From Klebsormidium nitens (lineage: Eukaryota > Streptophyta > Klebsormidiophyceae > Klebsormidiales > Klebsormidiaceae): a stretch of DNA of 23,154 nt. Position 1 is the first letter of the stretch, and every line of letters starts with the position of its first letter. Under the pieces are notes generated by a model. It saw only the letters and a list, made by a program, of their open reading frames with translations, had not been told where the DNA came from and searched no databases. Positions 15,905-23,016 of this stretch are shown here, in pieces. Both the position numbers and the translations under genes were made by a program. The DNA lies in assembly GCA_000708835.1 (NCBI GenBank), contig DF237651.1, forward strand, positions 1 to 23,154, given 5' to 3'.

Positions 15905-17014
15905 ATGGAGCCCACTGGCGCGAAGCGAAAGCGACAGACGTACGAGCCACCCACCGAGCTGGGTCGGTACCTCCACCATCCCGTCCAAAAGGAGTACGTG
16001 GGCTACCCTGACGGAAGCATCTGGTCGAAGAAGAGTGGCGCTTTCATTCAGGGGAGCTTGAACGGCGAATACGTGCTGATAAATCTTGGGGACAAAAACG
16101 TTTACAGGCATAGATTCATCTTCGAGATCGCCAATCAACGAGTTATTCAACCCCTAATGCACGTCGACCATATCAACGCAGACAAGACTGACAACTCTTG
16201 GACCAACCTTCAGGAATTGACGAGCCAGGCACACGCGATGAAAACATCTGCGGATAATCCCAAGCGTGGTGCGAAGTGTGGAGTGACTTTGGGCCAAAAA
16301 CTTGTCGCCACACACATTGGCACTGGAGAAAAACTAAGTTTCAATTCCCAATGGCATGCAGCGAGGGAGCTGGGTCTTCACCAAAGCAACATCGGCAAAC
16401 AACTGCGAGGCAAGTTGAAACGAGTGGGGCAGTATACTTTCGAGGTGGCTTCTGCATACATGGATCAGCAGCGGGACCTTCCGGGGGAGCAGTGGGAGGA
16501 CGTGCCGAAGGACCTCGCAGTCGAGTACGGCTTCCAGCCCGGCATCATGAAGGGGATCCGCATAAGCAATCTCGGACGCATTCAAGACAAGATGGGGAGA
16601 CGCACCTTTGGATTGGAGGTACCCTCGAAATTCCCTGGCGACTGCTACATGAGCACCTTCGTTGGTGGGCAAAAAAGACGCGTGACAGTCCACGTCCACG
16701 TCCACGTCCTATGTGCCTTGACTTTCGTCGGACGGCGTCCGAGTCCCACTCACACTGTTGATCACATCGACGGACGCAAGAAGAACAATGCCGCCTCCAA
16801 TCTGAGGTGGTATACGCCGAACGAACAAGGACAGAATCAGAGGTCGAATCGGGCAGTGCACCAGCTGGACTCAGAGACTGGACGCGTGCTTCGGACGTTC
16901 GCCACGATAGCAGAGGCCGCCCGAATCACAAAGTGCCCGAAAGCGGGTATAAATATGGTATGCTTGGGCACGAGGGCAAGATCGGGCGGCTTTTCTTGGA
17001 AGTACGCGACTTAG
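15905..17014 (+). CDS. Double HNH/NUMOD endonuclease-like protein
   Basis: A 369-residue homing-endonuclease-type protein. HNH motif 1 at about 86-104 (HVDHINADKTDNSWTNLQEL) is followed by a NUMOD1/helix-turn-helix-like segment at about 130-180 (FNSQWHAARELGLHQSNIGKQLRGK). A NUMOD4-like segment lies at about 192-236 (LPGEQWEDVP, IRISNLGRIQD). HNH motif 2 is at about 284-302 (TVDHIDGRKKNNAASNLRWY, with D286 and H287 present). A final NUMOD1 repeat spans about 317-367 (AVHQLDSETGRVLRTFATIAEAA). Both HNH cores look complete. A GTCCAC hexamer repeated three times encodes VHVHVHV near 262-268. The second half is paralogous to the next gene. A promoter box lies 34 nt before the ATG. Confidence 0.85.
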   Translation: MEPTGAKRKRQTYEPPTELGRYLHHPVQKEYVGYPDGSIWSKKSGAFIQGSLNGEYVLINLGDKNVYRHRFIFEIANQRVIQPLMHVDHINADKTDNSWTNLQELTSQAHAMKTSADNPKRGAKCGVTLGQKLVATHIGTGEKLSFNSQWHAARELGLHQSNIGKQLRGKLKRVGQYTFEVASAYMDQQRDLPGEQWEDVPKDLAVEYGFQPGIMKGIRISNLGRIQDKMGRRTFGLEVPSKFPGDCYMSTFVGGQKRRVTVHVHVHVLCALTFVGRRPSPTHTVDHIDGRKKNNAASNLRWYTPNEQGQNQRSNRAVHQLDSETGRVLRTFATIAEAARITKCPKAGINMVCLGTRARSGGFSWKYAT

Positions 17015-17054
17015 GGCAGCACAGTTATTCGTCAGGAACAGTAACGTCGTAGAT

Positions 17055-17777
17055 ATGACAGGGTCGTCGGTGCAAGGTCAGGGTATCATCAGCTGCAACA
17101 TCGCGAGCGGCGAGAAGAAGAGATTTGCTTCTCAGTCTCAGGCAGCAAAGGAGTTGGGGTTATTTCAGAGCAATATCTCCCTGTGCTTGAAAGGGAAACT
17201 CGCAAGTACAGAAGGGTATACTTTTGAGAAGGATGCAGATTATGAAAATGACCAGGCAGACCTGCCTGGAGAGGAGTGGAGGAAGATACCGGAAGACGTA
17301 GGGATAGCTCAGGGCTTCTCGTCCAAGATGCTGGCCGGCATGCAATTCAGCAGCGCGGGGCGGGTGCGAGACAAGCGCGGGCGCAGGACCTTCGGCACCG
17401 ACCTGGGTTCGCACAAGGTGGTGAAGGTGGCCGACGGGCCCCTGAGCAAGAAAGCACGCGTCCACGTCCTCTGCACACTAGCATTCCACGGCCCTCCCCC
17501 CGGCAAGGATCACATAGTCCAGCACATCAACGGCGAGAACAGCGACAATAGCCGGGAGAACCTGACCTGGGTCCACAAGACTGCACCAAGCGATAGGCGT
17601 GGGACGGTCAAGGCGGTGCAGAAGATAGATCGTGAGAGCGGGGCCGTCCTGGCGACCTATCAGAGCATCATGGAGGCAGCAGAAGCGAATAATATAGCCC
17701 ACAGGAATCAGATTTCGGACGTCATTGCAGGCAGGAAGGCCACAGCAGGTGGCTACGGCTGGCAGTTTGCAGATTGA
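17055..17777 (+). CDS. HNH/NUMOD protein, paralogue with altered active site
   Basis: 240 residues, homologous along its length to about residues 129-369 of the preceding gene: GEKKRFASQSQAAKELGLFQSNI, LPGEEWRKIPEDVG, SAGRVRDKRGRRTFG, ARVHVLCTLAFHG, then a NUMOD1 repeat at the end (AVQKIDRESGAVLATYQSIMEAA). The HNH core reads IVQHINGENSDNSRENL, so the conserved Asp before the His is Gln (Q156, H157). Cleavage may therefore be lost while DNA binding remains. The first HNH of the neighbour has no counterpart here. The 40-nt gap suggests a tandem duplication, and the two genes may be transcribed together. Its stop is 15 nt from the methyltransferase stop, convergent. Confidence 0.8.
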   Translation: MTGSSVQGQGIISCNIASGEKKRFASQSQAAKELGLFQSNISLCLKGKLASTEGYTFEKDADYENDQADLPGEEWRKIPEDVGIAQGFSSKMLAGMQFSSAGRVRDKRGRRTFGTDLGSHKVVKVADGPLSKKARVHVLCTLAFHGPPPGKDHIVQHINGENSDNSRENLTWVHKTAPSDRRGTVKAVQKIDRESGAVLATYQSIMEAAEANNIAHRNQISDVIAGRKATAGGYGWQFAD

Positions 17778-17792
17778 CTATGGGTTATTCGC

Positions 17793-18588
17793 CTACTCCA
17801 ACGAGGGCACGAGATCCAGATTGTGGAATCTTTCCGAGGTATCTTCTTCGTAGTCCGCGAACGATTGCAATATGCTACGACCGATGTGCTCTGCTAGCTT
17901 CGGAGGGACTGCGTTGCCGATCTGCGTGTAGACTGCTATACGTGGACCTTTCCACAAATAAGTCGTAGGAAAGGACTGAAGAGCGGCACACTCTTGTTCC
18001 GTCAACATCCTGCAAGATCCATCATCATACAAGACCAAAGCTTCAGCCCCGCGATTCTTTAAATATCCAGCCCTCACGGTCCTCGAGGGTCGTTCAATAT
18101 CCACAAACATCGCATAGTGGGCATTTTGCTCGTGTTTTCTCATGTAATATGCGGTCTTCTCCGGCCTCATCCAATAAAAAGCGGCTATGTCGCTTTTGTC
18201 TTTCAGTACACTTCCGATCGTCTGAGGTAAGTCCTCTGTGGAAGGCGAGGGAAAATTGAACGTCATGACGGGATGATGGGCAACGATGAAGAGGCGTTTT
18301 CTGCTCTGAGGGATGCCATAATCGAGGGCAGTCAAATATGTATGTTTCACCACATATGAAGAATGTTCCAAACTTGTGCACAAGTTCTGCAAGTGTTTAC
18401 CACCGTCTTTCGTAGCAAACCCCGTCACGTTCTCCATGACAACCATTTTGGCATCGCACCATGCAGCTATTCGTACGACGTACTCATACAGATCATCGCG
18501 TGCATCTCCACGGCACCTTCTACCTACCATCGAAAAACTCTGACAAGGAGGGCTCGCAACGACGACATCAATCACTGTGCCTTTATTA
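17793..18588 (-). pseudogene. Cytosine-C5 DNA methyltransferase, C-terminal part (split gene)
   Basis: Transfers methyl from AdoMet to cytosine C5. This minus-strand part carries motif IV (SPPCQSFS, catalytic Cys), motif VI (MENVTGF), motif VIII (QSRKRLF), a target-recognition region, motif IX-like RTVRAGY and motif X (GNAVPPKLAEHIGRSIL). It lacks motifs I-III, which lie 4.3 kb away at 22875-23016 on the same strand beyond a mobile element. Reading starts inside the element end (non-ATG, 18602), so no proper start exists here. The C-terminal half itself has no stop or frameshift, which suggests the insertion is recent. In algal viruses such enzymes belong to restriction-modification systems or mark viral DNA; no cognate restriction gene is visible in the window. 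Confidence 0.85.
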
Positions 18589-18622
18589 CCATTTTCGCCC
18601 AAACTGTCGCCCGTACCGGGCG
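18589..18622 (+). repeat. Left terminal inverted repeat of the element
   Basis: About 22 of 30 bases match the inward-read right end when aligned from the shared TTATTAC, the strongest block being TGTCGC. It is more diverged than the two right-hand copies are from each other. Confidence 0.6.
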
Positions 18623-18749
18623 CTTATTCGGACGGAAAATGAATAATAATACCGGATTAGGTCCATACGAGTACGGACTGGTACCGGCTATCCGCGAACC
18701 GCCGGGTTATAGGTTCGAAAGCCTCCGGTATCCGCGAATAATCCTCAAA
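18589..18749 (-). ncRNA. Candidate Fanzor guide (omega) RNA region
   Basis: Inference from position. In TnpB/Fanzor elements the guide-RNA scaffold lies at the 3' end of the nuclease gene and runs to the element end, with the guide taken from flanking DNA. Here 160 nt of non-coding, structured sequence lies between the Fanzor stop and the left end. It holds a CGCCCG-TAC-CGGGCG hairpin (18608-18622), a near-palindrome at 18661-18678, and two direct copies of TATCCGCGAA (18689-18698 and 18729-18738). The guide would begin TAATAAAGGCACAG, inside the methyltransferase gene. Transcription is not shown. Confidence 0.45.
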
Positions 18750-20579
18750 CTAGCGGCAGAACTCAGCCGGCCGAACTCTTCCTCCCAGCCTGCTCTGGAG
18801 CAGCCTCAAGATGTTCCGGGCGGCGTTCACGTCGCGGTTCACCGTCATGCCATAACAGCCACTGTTTCTGCAGTGGAGCACACTGTGAACTTTTACGGTC
18901 TTCACCACCCCATCCTTGCACCGCTTCTCCGAGTACTGGTTGTGCAGCTGCGTCTTGCAGTCGAAGTGGAGCTTGCTCGTCCTAAATTCGTCTACCGAGA
19001 CCACCCTGCAGTGCTTGCGGAGCTCCCGCTCCAGCCGCTTCACGGGCCCAGAGGGTGATCCTCTTATAATCCCGGCAGCGTCCTTGTTGGACCAGTCTCC
19101 GAACCCCACGACTGTCCTCTTGCCCATGCGCTTGGTGATACCCTTGCAGATCTCGTGCAACTTCTTCTGTGCATAGATGTACCGCTTGGACTTGAGACCC
19201 CTGAACCCCTTCCTCATGTGGAAGCTCAGGAGCATATCCAGGCGGGGAAGCATGAAGCGCACGTAGTCTAGCAGCTTGGAGCTCTCAGGCGTTTTCTTGC
19301 TGGGCATGTTGCGGATCGCTTCGAGGACCTCAGGACTCTGCTCGTACCAGTGCCTGATCCTTGCGTTGCTGAGCTTGTACTTGGCATCGTGGTAGAATTC
19401 TCGCGTCGAGCAAGACAACTTCTCGCCTTGCTCGTTCATCATGACGAACAAATCCCGCCTCCTCCCCGGGTCAAGGCCCCACAGCTCCTCGTCACCGGTG
19501 AGATCAGGAAGCACCCCCTCTCCAGCGGAAGACCTTGGTTTGGGCTTCCTCAACACCATGCACACGGCCTTTCCATCCGTGAGGATCTCACCCGCAAACT
19601 TTCTGTTGCACGTCTCAAACTTCTCGAGGTTGAACAGCTGTCTCCAGTAGTCGTCTGCCACCTTCCTGAACTCCGGTCCAAATGCTGGCAGCTTGGCGCC
19701 TCCTCTCTTCAACAAGCCATATAGGCCATTCGTGCACATCTTTAGGTGACTGCACTCGAAGCCGCTCTTGGTGGGAAGGAGGCTAAAGAGTCTCAGCTGC
19801 TTGCCCTTCTTCAACTCAGCTTCCGACAGAGGATGGTGCGACTCCATGTAGCGCAGGAACATGAATTGCATGGGCATGAGAAGGTGAGGGGTGGAGTCTG
19901 CTCGTCCGGTCGTGGCTTTTGGAAGCATTGCACGGTACTCCAGGACCAACGGGTCATCACCGTTGTACTCCTCTGTCAGCATGTGTCTCATCTTTGCATA
20001 GCATGCTGAGCCATCGAGCGAGTACTTGTGCTTTAGATATCGCTTGAAGCGCCGGTAGAAGTTCGTAGCAACAGAGTTTCGGGTGCAAGTCGCCATCTGG
20101 AGGCTTGCATTCTGGTACCAGCCGGAGGCGAGGTTCTTGCTGTCCGGTGGCACATACTCAGCGGGGCGTGATGATACATAGAGTTCCACCGTCTCCCTGA
20201 AGAAGAGGTCTTTGATTGCGCTCTTCTGCCTCCCGGTGACACTGACGGCTGACAAGCATCCATAGAAGAAGGACTGATCGAGAGGTGGTACTTCTCTATC
20301 GAGCTCACACATGCGCAATACATGCAGGTTGGCGAGAAGGTAGGCCTCGCAGATGGCCTTGTTCACTTCCTTGAGCACACTCTCGAGAGGGAGGGCCTTC
20401 GCAGCCTCCTTGCAGAAGCTGTTCCAGCTGGTCTTTACGACTGTACACTCGGTCTCCCTGTTCCTCTGAGCACGGAGTTTGACATCTTCGCGAGTTCGAG
20501 TGGGGTCCCTGAAGAGCTTGCATATGTAGCGCAGACATTCGTGCTCGAGAGCGATGTCTGGGGGCTTCTTAGGCGGCAT
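18750..20579 (-). CDS. Fanzor1-type RNA-guided nuclease (TnpB homologue)
   Basis: Eukaryotic/viral relative of TnpB: a guide-RNA-directed DNA nuclease that helps a transposon persist at or return to its site. From ATG 20579 it is 609 residues, a usual Fanzor1 size; the frame is open to 20996, but that part overlaps the transposase and is rejected. The RuvC core is visible: GLDPGRRRDLF with D370 (motif I), VGFGDWSNKD at 491-500 (motif II region), E531 in VDEFRTSK (the position of the relocated catalytic Glu in Fanzor proteins), and NRDVNAARNIL with D583 (motif III). A zinc ribbon lies between E531 and D583: H538/C541 and C570/C575, where the first Cys of the usual CxxC is His. The N-terminal half is helical and basic, as for wedge/REC domains. 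The transposase stop is 47 nt upstream on the same strand. The gene looks intact. Confidence 0.87.
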   Translation of the reverse strand: MPPKKPPDIALEHECLRYICKLFRDPTRTREDVKLRAQRNRETECTVVKTSWNSFCKEAAKALPLESVLKEVNKAICEAYLLANLHVLRMCELDREVPPLDQSFFYGCLSAVSVTGRQKSAIKDLFFRETVELYVSSRPAEYVPPDSKNLASGWYQNASLQMATCTRNSVATNFYRRFKRYLKHKYSLDGSACYAKMRHMLTEEYNGDDPLVLEYRAMLPKATTGRADSTPHLLMPMQFMFLRYMESHHPLSEAELKKGKQLRLFSLLPTKSGFECSHLKMCTNGLYGLLKRGGAKLPAFGPEFRKVADDYWRQLFNLEKFETCNRKFAGEILTDGKAVCMVLRKPKPRSSAGEGVLPDLTGDEELWGLDPGRRRDLFVMMNEQGEKLSCSTREFYHDAKYKLSNARIRHWYEQSPEVLEAIRNMPSKKTPESSKLLDYVRFMLPRLDMLLSFHMRKGFRGLKSKRYIYAQKKLHEICKGITKRMGKRTVVGFGDWSNKDAAGIIRGSPSGPVKRLERELRKHCRVVSVDEFRTSKLHFDCKTQLHNQYSEKRCKDGVVKTVKVHSVLHCRNSGCYGMTVNRDVNAARNILRLLQSRLGGRVRPAEFCR

Positions 20580-20626
20580 GAACGCCACCTTATAGACTAC
20601 TTTTAAGAAAAAAAGTCTCGGAGATT

Positions 20627-21529
20627 TTACGCGCCTGGGCCTAGGACTCTCTGGAACAGTCTGGAGCACACGGCGGGGGTGAGCTTCTGCAAGCCATCCT
20701 CTAGAGCGGCCCTGAGGTCTGCCTCGTTCCTGGGCGCTACCCCACTGATGTGAGTCCTGAGGATATTGAAGCAGAGCTCTACCGGGTTGAGATGTGGTGC
20801 ATAGGGAGGCAGGTACTCCAGGTCGATTGCAAGTTCGCCTGCCGCTTCTGCAATCGTAGGCAGCCCTCTGCGCTTGAGAGCGTTGGTGCTCTTGTGGATG
20901 GCAGCGTTGTCCAGGACGATCTTGGAGCCCATAGGCAGCTCTTGTAGGAACCTCAGAAACCTGACAGCGTCCACAGAGCCCTGGTAAAGGTTCCACTTGA
21001 CCACCCCAGTGGAGCTGATGCAGAGGAGGAGTGAGAACTTCTTGCCCCTAGGGCCAGGTCTCCTTACCACTGCTCTGGACCCACGCTGGCTCCATGCATA
21101 GCCGCGGATATGATTCATGAAGAAGCCACACTCGTCCAGAGAGAGGACATGCGGTCCCAGATCAGCTTGGATGTCATTCAGGAAAGCCTGACCCCTAGCC
21201 TCGTTGAACTCGCAGTAGGCCTTGGTTGCTTTCTTGAAGGAGAGAGTGGAAACTGCAACTCGCACATTGTGTTCGTCTCTCAGGAACTGTGCAGCTTGCT
21301 CGAGTGTGGTGGTTGGATTCTGCTGCATCTATGCTGCCAGGCTGATCATTACCAGTGGAGAGAGCTTTCGGAGGTGCGCAGTGTTGCGCTCCCGGTCTTG
21401 CAGTCTAGGGCTTCTGATCCACCTCTGGATGGTGCGCTTGGACCTCTGCAGAGATTGGCCTATAGCATCATCATCCATGCCAGACGCCAACATCTGCCTG
21501 AGGAAGGCACGCTTCTCGCTCATCTTCAT
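20627..21529 (-). pseudogene. IS630/Tc1-mariner DDE transposase with amber codon
   Basis: Cut-and-paste transposase of the element. From the ATG at 21529 (MKMSEKRAFLRQM) it has an N-terminal helix-turn-helix (MDDDAIGQSLQRSKRTIQRWIRSP), then the DDE catalytic domain: LDECGFF (first D), VLDNAAIHKS (second D) and LPPYAPHLNPVELCFN (E, with 43 residues between the second D and E, longer than the usual 34-37). A TAG codon at 21331-21329 (codon 67) interrupts the frame. The partial second copy at 22460-22776 has TAC (Tyr) there, so the amber is a point mutation or a readthrough codon. A restart at the ATG right after the TAG (21328) would give a 233-residue protein with the whole catalytic domain but no HTH. 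The rest of the frame is intact. Confidence 0.82.
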
Positions 21530-21613
21530 GGTGGCATGTGGTGAAAGTGACAAGCTCATGCTTGAAGGGATGGTACATGAGTAGGTATAGCTTACAGGGA
21601 TACACTTGGTCAT

Positions 21614-21706
21614 ATAGTGTACCGTTATGTCGTAATGATTTGATTAATACGAAAAAAATAGGTCCCAACCTCGCGGTTTCGCGCGACACTTTTGGCAAAA
21701 AAAGGT
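21614..21706 (-). repeat. Inner copy of right transposon end
   Basis: Closely similar to 22777-22874. Both contain GGTCATAT, then TGTAATG/CGTAATG-like sequence, then GTCCCAACC..GCGGTTT.GCGCGACACTT. It ends ...AAAAGGT followed by TA at 21707-21708. It would be the original right end of the basic Fanzor-transposase unit. Confidence 0.7.
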
Positions 21707-21781
21707 TAAAAAAGGTGGCAGAAAGTTTGGAACCGGTGAGAGGCGCCATTCCCTTCCGAACCAACCAAAAAATACTGCGAG

Positions 21782-22318
21782 ATGGCGGCAGATGAGGCGA
21801 GCAAGAAACAAAGACTGGCGCAGCTGAAAACAGAGTGGCAGGAGTATGCGAAGGAGATACCTGCAGAGGGGAGCAGTGACACCACTGAAGACATCTGCAT
21901 GCGCCTTATGGCATCTGTCATTCTGGCAGAAAACCCAGAAGCGAGAGAAACTGACATATTGCGCCACTTCTTTGACCCCACCCTCGGTCTTCGGGTTACG
22001 GCCTATGTAGAGGACTACGTGCTCTGGTTCCAATATCGTTTTGGGTACATTGCTGATGCCTACAAGAACGAAGACAAAAAGGACTTCAAGAGATTCATGA
22101 GCTACAAGAGGCACAATCCATATGTAAGCGAGCGTGGTCGGAAGGTAAATCTCAACAATGGCCATTTCTTGACACAGCCAGGTGAACAGAACCAGAGGTT
22201 TGGAGCAGACTTTATCGTAGGAGACGTTGGGTTAGACTTTATTTGGGAGTTTACGGATTACCTGCTCAAGGCAGAGTATCCAAACAAGCCAGGTACCAAG
22301 ACTCCTAGTACTAAATGA
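21782..22318 (+). CDS. Passenger gene of unknown function, 178 aa
   Basis: Not recognised. It lies inside the composite element between the inner right end and the second transposase remnant, on the strand opposite to the transposase and Fanzor. ATG 21782 starts a hydrophilic helical protein (MAADEASKKQRLAQLKTEWQEYAKEIP). A middle rich in aromatic residues (VEDYVLWFQYRFGYIADAY) and a basic stretch (KKDFKRFMSYKRHNPYVSERGRK) follow. No membrane segment or signal is seen. It is the only gene inside the element that is not obviously part of the transposition machinery. It could be captured viral or host cargo. The intact frame over 537 nt and the balanced composition support it being coding. Confidence 0.65.
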   Translation: MAADEASKKQRLAQLKTEWQEYAKEIPAEGSSDTTEDICMRLMASVILAENPEARETDILRHFFDPTLGLRVTAYVEDYVLWFQYRFGYIADAYKNEDKKDFKRFMSYKRHNPYVSERGRKVNLNNGHFLTQPGEQNQRFGADFIVGDVGLDFIWEFTDYLLKAEYPNKPGTKTPSTK

Positions 22319-22459
22319 GGGGTTGTTCGTTAGTTGAAACAATGCTTCTCATTGAACATGAGCTAGAGCTGCATGAGTGGTCTTTACTTCCAATCTTCAA
22401 CCTGCTTCACCTGCTCTTAGCTGCGCAGAGACAGCACATGTTCGCAGCTGCTTCAAGTG

Positions 22460-22776
22460 ACAGCAAGTCGCACACTGTTATCAACTCCCAGTTCCTGTGC
22501 AGCTTGCTGGCGTGTGGTGGTTGGATTTTGCTGCATGTATGTTGCCAGGCTGATCATTAATAGTGGAGAGAGCCTTCTGAGGTAGGTAGTATTCAGCCCC
22601 TGGTCTTGCAGTCTAGGGCTTCTGATCCACCTCTGGAAGGTGCGCTTGGACCTCTGCAGAGATTGGCCTATAGCATCATCATATACGCCAGAGCCAGCAG
22701 CTGCCTGAGGCTTTTTGCTCATCTTCATGGTGGCACGCCATACATACTCGGGTATGTATGGCTTGCAAGGATGCAC
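22460..22776 (-). pseudogene. Truncated second copy of the transposase start
   Basis: Encodes the same N-terminal helix-turn-helix as the copy at 21529 (DDAIGQSLQRSKRTFQRWIRSPRLQD) and continues without the amber codon (ATYMQQNPTTT). It then loses similarity and stops after VRLAVT. A small deletion after MKMS removes a few residues compared with copy 1. The catalytic domain is absent. DNA identity to copy 1 is high by eye over about 22480-22740. Confidence 0.8.
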
Positions 22777-22874
22777 ATGGTCATATCACGACACTTTTAT
22801 GATGTAATATAGGTTTGATGAATTAAAATATGTCCCAACCGGGCGGTTTTGCGCGACACTTCCGACAAAAACCG
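22777..22874 (-). repeat. Right terminal inverted repeat of the element
   Basis: Outer right end, ending ...GCGCGACACTTCCGACAAAAACCG and followed by TA. Homologous to 21614-21706 and, in inverted orientation, to the left end at 18589. Confidence 0.7.
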
Positions 22875-23016
22875 TAATAATGATCGATTGTAGATAATCT
22901 GCCGTAAGAGTACGAACGTCACAGCAAAAAGTTGTCTTGGCTCCATGATTGGCCTCGTATGTTGCGAGTGCATGGGTGTCAATGTCAATACCGACCGAAT
23001 GGACCAAACCGGCTTT
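22875..23016 (-). pseudogene. Cytosine-C5 methyltransferase, N-terminal part (split, 5'-truncated)
   Basis: The minus strand encodes AGLVHSVGIDIDTHALATYE followed by ANHGAKTTFCCDVRTLTADY, the motif I/II-III region of a cytosine-C5 methyltransferase (acidic D-I-D for AdoMet ribose, CCD for adenine). It is the missing front of the fragment at 17793-18588. The glycine-rich FxGxGG loop that should precede AGL is absent; instead the sequence runs into a promoter-like block shared with 9866-9890. No ATG is in frame nearby. So the gene is damaged twice, by 5' replacement and by the element. Confidence 0.75.

Larger units (their letters stand above)
18589..22874 (-). mobile_element. Composite IS630/mariner-type element carrying Fanzor
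   Basis: Both ends carry related inverted sequences. Read inward, the left end is CCATTTTCGCCCAAACTGTCGC and the right end CGGTTTTTGTCGGAAGTGTCGC. TA lies just outside each (18587-18588 and 22875-22876), as expected for IS630/Tc1-mariner target duplication. The two flanks are halves of one methyltransferase gene that rejoin in frame if the element and one TA are removed. Cargo on the minus strand is the transposase then Fanzor; a plus-strand passenger gene and a second, truncated transposase start with its own terminal repeat follow to the right. A third terminal repeat at 21614-21706 suggests a basic unit of about 3.1 kb (18589-21706) next to a remnant (from about 22460), mobilised together by the outer ends. 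The exact edge could shift by a few bases because TTATTA flanks both ends. Confidence 0.8.

Noticed and set aside
16334..16705. Antisense frames over the HNH genes
   Set aside because: They mirror the strongly supported plus-strand proteins and carry no domain.
20580..20996. Upstream extension of the Fanzor frame to 20996
   Set aside because: It lies inside the transposase gene in another frame and has low-complexity, unnatural composition; the ATG at 20579 gives a normal Fanzor N-terminus.
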